The translations under genes and the position numbers were made by a program. The notes under the pieces are model-generated. The model made no database searches. It was given only the letters and a program-made list of their open reading frames with translations, and had not been told where the DNA came from. Source: Colimorpha_A sp045533115 (GTDB lineage Bacteria > Bacillota > Clostridia > Oscillospirales > CAG-272). From it: 30,920 nt of DNA. This document shows, in pieces, positions 30,825 to 30,920 of this stretch (position 1 is its first letter; every line of letters starts with the position of its first letter). The stretch is taken from NCBI GenBank assembly GCA_045533115.1, contig JAZSHF010000057.1, positions 1 to 30,920 on the forward strand, given 5' to 3'.

Positions 30825-30920
30825 TCAACCCTTGATACCGCTGCGCGATACACCCTTCATAATGTACTTACGCAGGAAGAGGAATACGAGGAAGAGCGGC
30901 GCCGATACGATAGCAACAGC
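30825..30920 (-). CDS. Carbohydrate ABC transporter permease, C-terminal end only
   Basis: Only the last 31 codons are inside the window. They read a hydrophobic helix APLFLVFLFLRKYIMKGVSR ending in SGIKG, the usual C-terminus of MalG-type sugar permeases (family motif 'F-KGL--GAVKG'). It is upstream of, and in the same direction as, the binding protein, which supports a binding-protein-dependent importer whose other parts lie beyond the window edge. Confidence 0.85.
   Translation of the reverse strand, partial: AVAIVSAPLFLVFLFLRKYIMKGVSRSGIKG

Noticed and set aside
1..30920. CRISPR array, insertion sequence or rRNA
   Set aside because: No regularly spaced identical repeats, transposase motifs or rRNA sequence were seen on either strand.

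Overview
The window looks like chromosomal DNA from a Gram-positive bacterium of the class Clostridia, most likely an uncultured gut lineage near Oscillospirales or Christensenellales. This is inferred from three things. The gene families are clostridial: a DUF1538 transporter with PII-like partners, YdjI/YdjG/TPM proteins, an Ogg1-type glycosylase, and lipoproteins with OB folds. There are strong GGAGG-type ribosome binding sites and TTGACA-N17-TATAAT promoters. The intergenic palindromic repeats are of the kind common in gut Firmicutes. Taxonomy was not computed. Almost everything is ordinary chromosomal coding sequence. The one clear mobile-element signature is a large polyvalent protein at 11.2-14.0 kb next to a tRNA-Thr gene.

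Layout. 1-1.7 kb (+): the 3' part of an RluA-type pseudouridine synthase and a DUF3810 membrane zinc-protease-like protein. 1.9-2.8 kb: a divergent pair, a SLOG-family nucleotide-sensor-like gene (-) and a small XRE regulator (+), with repeated AGTAAATACTTCT sites in the control region. 3.0-4.6 kb (+): an asymmetric YbiT/YkpA-type ABC-F ATPase. 4.9-6.6 kb (-): a large membrane-anchored protein with a degenerate M23/LytM domain. 6.8-11.0 kb (+): a compact operon of 8-oxoguanine glycosylase, CDF metal exporter, zinc-ribbon protein and a second ABC-F. 11.1 kb: tRNA-Thr(GGT). 11.2-14.0 kb (-): the polyvalent toxin/peptidase-type protein, probably 5'-truncated. 14.1 kb (+): a four-helix membrane protein.

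14.7-17.0 kb (-): a DUF1538 transporter followed by two PII-like proteins, which reads as a regulated cation-transport module. 17.1-20.2 kb (-): an SPFH (YdjI-like), zinc-ribbon (YdjG-like) and TPM-domain (YdjH-like) cassette. It matches the Bacillus envelope-stress accessory genes but lacks PspA. 20.5-26.4 kb (+): a seven-gene nucleotide operon (tdk, deoC, deoD, an HD dNTPase, two tandem NrnA-like DHH phosphoesterases, surE). Together these can carry nanoRNA, dNTPs and nucleotides down to nucleosides, bases and central-carbon intermediates. 26.8-30.9 kb (-): the end of a sugar-type ABC importer operon (permease C-terminus, binding lipoprotein). It continues into a thermonuclease-domain lipoprotein and an Ig/OB-fold lipoprotein of unknown role.

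The best candidates for undescribed biology are the PII-like/DUF1538 module, the ABC-importer operon carrying a surface nuclease, the SLOG-XRE pair with its repeated operator, and a structured intergenic repeat present twice with compensatory stem changes. No CRISPR array, rRNA gene, insertion sequence or integrase was seen.
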